Assembly: GCA_018268085.1 (NCBI GenBank)
Contig: JAFDXE010000007.1
Span: 1 to 64,000, forward strand
Length of the DNA: 64,000 bases
Reading direction: 5' to 3'
Source: Bacteroidota bacterium
GTDB taxonomy: Bacteria > Bacteroidota > Bacteroidia > Chitinophagales > Chitinophagaceae
Numbering within the stretch: position 1 is the first letter of the stretch; each line of letters opens with the position of its first letter. Below are positions 62,120 to 64,000 of this stretch, one piece after another. The translations under genes were made by a program, and so were the position numbers. The notes beneath the pieces were generated by a model. The model had not been told where the DNA came from. It did no database searches and was given only the letters and a program-made list of their open reading frames with translations.

Positions 62120-63577
62120 TTAATGAGCATGTGCATGTCCAACTTCTTCAATATAAAATTTCTCTGCATCTGCTTTTTCAATATCGGTCATCTTCATCTT
62201 ATAATTTTCACCACTTGTTTTCAAAATAGATTTAATCTCAGCAACAGCGATTACCGGGAAATATTTTGCAAACAGGAAGAAGCAGGTAAAGAACAATCCG
62301 AATGTACCCAGGTAGAAACCGATCTCATAGATACTCGGGCTGTAATAAGTACTCCAGCTTGATGGTAAGAAATCACGGTAAGTTGAGGTAACAATGATTA
62401 CAAAACGCTCATACCACATACCGATATTCACCACAATACTCATGAAGAATGTTACGGTGATGTTGCGGCGAAGTTTGCGGCTCCAGAACAACTGTGGTGA
62501 AACCACGTTACAGAACATCATCAACCAGTAACTCCAGCCATATGGCGAGAAAAGGTTTGCACGGTTTTGACTGAATGCGTACCATTCGTAAGGGTTCTGT
62601 CCATACCATGCGATGAATAATTCCGTGAGGTAAGCGCAACCTACGATGCTACCTGTTAACACGATCACTTTGTTCATCGCTTCGATGTGGCCAAGCGTGA
62701 TATAGTCCTGCAGGTTCATTACTTTTCTTACTACGATCAATAGGGTTTGCACCATGGCAAATCCACTGAAGATCGCACCCGCAACGAAGTAAGGCGGGAA
62801 GATGGTAGTATGCCATCCAGGTATTACTGAAGTGGCGAAGTCGAATGATACGATTGTATGCACAGACAATACCAGTGGCGTACTTAAACCTGCCAGTACC
62901 AACGATAATGATTCATGTCTTTGCCAGTGTTTTGTACTTCCGGTCCAGCCAAATGAAGCAATACCATATAATTTTTTCCTGAGTTTTGTTTTGGCCCTGT
63001 CTCTAACTGTTGCCAGATCAGGTAATAAACCAGAATACCAGAATAATAATGAAACGGTGAAATACGTAGATATCGCAAATACATCCCAGAGCAATGGTGA
63101 GTTGAAGTTCACCCATAATGGTCCACGGGAATTTGGATAAGGTAATACGAAGAATGCCATCCATACACGACCCATGTGCCAGATCGGGGACTGGCCCGCA
63201 CACATTACCGCAAATATTGTCATCGCTTCTGCCGCTCTGTTCACACCTGTTCTCCAACCCTGGCGAAACAACAACAAGATCGCAGAGATCAGTGTTCCGG
63301 CGTGACCGATACCTACCCACCATACGAAGTTGGTGATATCCCATCCCCAGCCGATTGTTTTATTAAGGTTCCACTGACCAATACCGTATGTTACCTCCCG
63401 GTACACACTGTACACCCCAAATAACAGCAGGGCAACACTAACATAGAAACCAATATACCAGAGTCTGCTTGGTTTCATTTCAATGGGACTAATGATATCT
63501 TCCGTTACCTGGTGATAATCCTTATTACCATCTACCAGCGGTTCCCTTTGTTGTGATTCGTATTTCAGTAATGACAT
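62120..63577 (-). CDS. actC: Alternative Complex III quinone-binding subunit ActC (NrfD-like)
   Basis: A 485-aa NrfD/PsrC-family integral membrane protein with ten helices. Motifs include GIGHAGTLISAILLLFRQGWR, RAAEAMTIFAVMCAG and the His-bearing HTIVSFDFATSVIPGWHTTIFPPYFVAGAIFSG, where quinol is bound in related structures. It oxidises menaquinol and passes electrons to the ActB iron-sulfur clusters. A heptad repeat array separates it from actB upstream, and a second one from actD. Confidence 0.94.
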   Translation of the reverse strand: MSLLKYESQQREPLVDGNKDYHQVTEDIISPIEMKPSRLWYIGFYVSVALLLFGVYSVYREVTYGIGQWNLNKTIGWGWDITNFVWWVGIGHAGTLISAILLLFRQGWRTGVNRAAEAMTIFAVMCAGQSPIWHMGRVWMAFFVLPYPNSRGPLWVNFNSPLLWDVFAISTYFTVSLLFWYSGLLPDLATVRDRAKTKLRKKLYGIASFGWTGSTKHWQRHESLSLVLAGLSTPLVLSVHTIVSFDFATSVIPGWHTTIFPPYFVAGAIFSGFAMVQTLLIVVRKVMNLQDYITLGHIEAMNKVIVLTGSIVGCAYLTELFIAWYGQNPYEWYAFSQNRANLFSPYGWSYWLMMFCNVVSPQLFWSRKLRRNITVTFFMSIVVNIGMWYERFVIIVTSTYRDFLPSSWSTYYSPSIYEIGFYLGTFGLFFTCFFLFAKYFPVIAVAEIKSILKTSGENYKMKMTDIEKADAEKFYIEEVGHAHAH

Positions 63578-63580
63578 ATT

Positions 63581-63615
63581 TGTTAGCTTTTAGCCTTTAG
63601 CTGTTAGCTGTTAGC
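63581..63615. repeat. Heptad repeat array (nnnTAGC x5) between actB and actC
   Basis: Five consecutive 7-nt units TGTTAGC, TTTTAGC, CTTTAGC, TGTTAGC, TGTTAGC. The last four bases are constant and the first three vary. It begins 4 bp upstream of the actC start codon, the same distance as the second array from actD. Confidence 0.75.
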
Positions 63616-63664
63616 TTGTTTTTATTATATCCTGGCTTCTCTTTCCAGATTAGTTGCTGCTCAA

Positions 63665-64000
63665 TTAAGCATGTGCTTTTTCTGCTGCCTTTCCTTCATG
63701 CTTTTCTTCTTTGCCTCCATGTCCTTCTTCTGCATGACCGATCTGCCTGTCGGTATTCCTGATCTTCGCCATATAACTAACATTAGGCAATACGTGCAGT
63801 TGTTCGAGCACATAGAAAGTACGATTTCCGTCACTTCTCAATTTAGAAACCTCGCTTTCTTTATCATTCACATTTCCAAATTCGATTGCGTTGGTTGGGC
63901 ACGCCTGCATACAAGCTGTTTTAACATTGCGTACCAATGCTGGATCCTGGTGTTTCTTCGCTTCCAGTTTGCTTTCCTGTAAACGCTGAACACAGAAAGA
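63665..64000 (-). CDS. actB: Alternative Complex III iron-sulfur subunit ActB, C-terminal end (cut by window edge)
   Basis: The minus strand is open from the window edge to a stop at 63665, giving 111 residues of the C-terminus. The iron-sulfur part shows FCVQRLQESKLEAKKHQDP and VKTACMQACPTNAIEFGNV, typical of the last cluster region of ActB, a molybdopterin-family protein without the cofactor joined to a 4Fe-4S ferredoxin part. YVLEQLHVLPNVSYMAKIRN follows, as in family members. The last about 30 residues are a Lys/Glu/His/Ala-rich tail. The actA and main actB parts lie outside the window. Confidence 0.9.
   Translation of the reverse strand, partial: SFCVQRLQESKLEAKKHQDPALVRNVKTACMQACPTNAIEFGNVNDKESEVSKLRSDGNRTFYVLEQLHVLPNVSYMAKIRNTDRQIGHAEEGHGGKEEKHEGKAAEKAHA

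Noticed and set aside
1..64000. CRISPR array, prophage, transposon or defence island
   Set aside because: No repeat-spacer arrays, transposase, integrase, phage structural or restriction/toxin genes were seen; the short heptad arrays have no spacers.

Overview
The window looks like chromosomal DNA from a Bacteroidota bacterium, probably of the Chitinophagaceae type. The evidence is the AT-rich coding style, TAnnTTTG-type -7 promoter elements with almost no Shine-Dalgarno sites, surface proteins of the gliding/type IX secretion kind, WYL/DinB and Reg_prop-Y_Y_Y signalling proteins, and an Alternative Complex III plus aa3 oxidase cluster. I saw no prophage, insertion sequence, CRISPR array, defence island or rRNA operon. 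The genus is inferred from gene style only.

Layout. 1-688 (-) is the start of a cut-off secreted surface protein. 926-7593 (+) holds two tandem histidine kinase/response regulator pairs. 7663-13003 (+) is a phenylacetate catabolic cluster (paaA-B-C-D, an MgtC-like gene, then paaG-, paaI- and paaY-like genes). 13137-24729 is mixed housekeeping: a small lipoprotein, Obg GTPase, a lipid kinase, a membrane-anchored patatin lipase, heme A synthase, RNase HII, a YrdC-domain protein, a PfkB kinase and an MG2-type export protein. 24801-36985 holds a lamin-tail surface protein, aspartate-semialdehyde dehydrogenase, an orphan 2-oxoacid:ferredoxin oxidoreductase beta subunit, a four-helix-bundle protein, an AhpD-like protein, a third kinase/regulator pair, a cell-wall amidase, and a WYL regulator with DinB. 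37274-39004 (+) is a compact arsenic operon (arsR, arsM, an overlapping small ORF, arsC). 39062-50129 holds an inward-rectifier K+ channel, a phosphoesterase/kinase-like/Omp85 fusion coupled to an outer-membrane barrel gene, an acyl-CoA dehydrogenase with a MarR regulator, a glycosyltransferase, an orphan ABC permease and an Lrp regulator.

At 50286-50465 (+) there is a striking tRNA-like RNA. It has a full outer cloverleaf with encoded CCA and an extra arm of about 100 nt, and a strong intrinsic terminator follows. trmB, a DUF5522 gene and an alkyltransferase-like gene lie downstream.

51942-64000 (-) is one respiratory block read from the right edge leftwards: actB (partial), actC, actD, actE, actF, cox2, cox1, cyoE, two cox3-type genes and cox4, then a terminator, then sco and a DUF420 gene. 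The Act proteins would oxidise menaquinol and pass electrons through cytochrome c to the aa3 oxidase. CyoE here and CtaA at 18571-19488 make heme A, and Sco delivers copper. Two intergenic gaps in this block, and one near rnhB, carry degenerate arrays with a 7-nt period ending in AGC.

The most interesting items are the tRNA-like RNA, the three-part phosphoesterase/kinase-like/Omp85 protein, the small ORF overlapping arsM, the second histidine kinase with an eroded ATPase domain, the heptad arrays, and perfect palindromes beside the arsR and marR genes.
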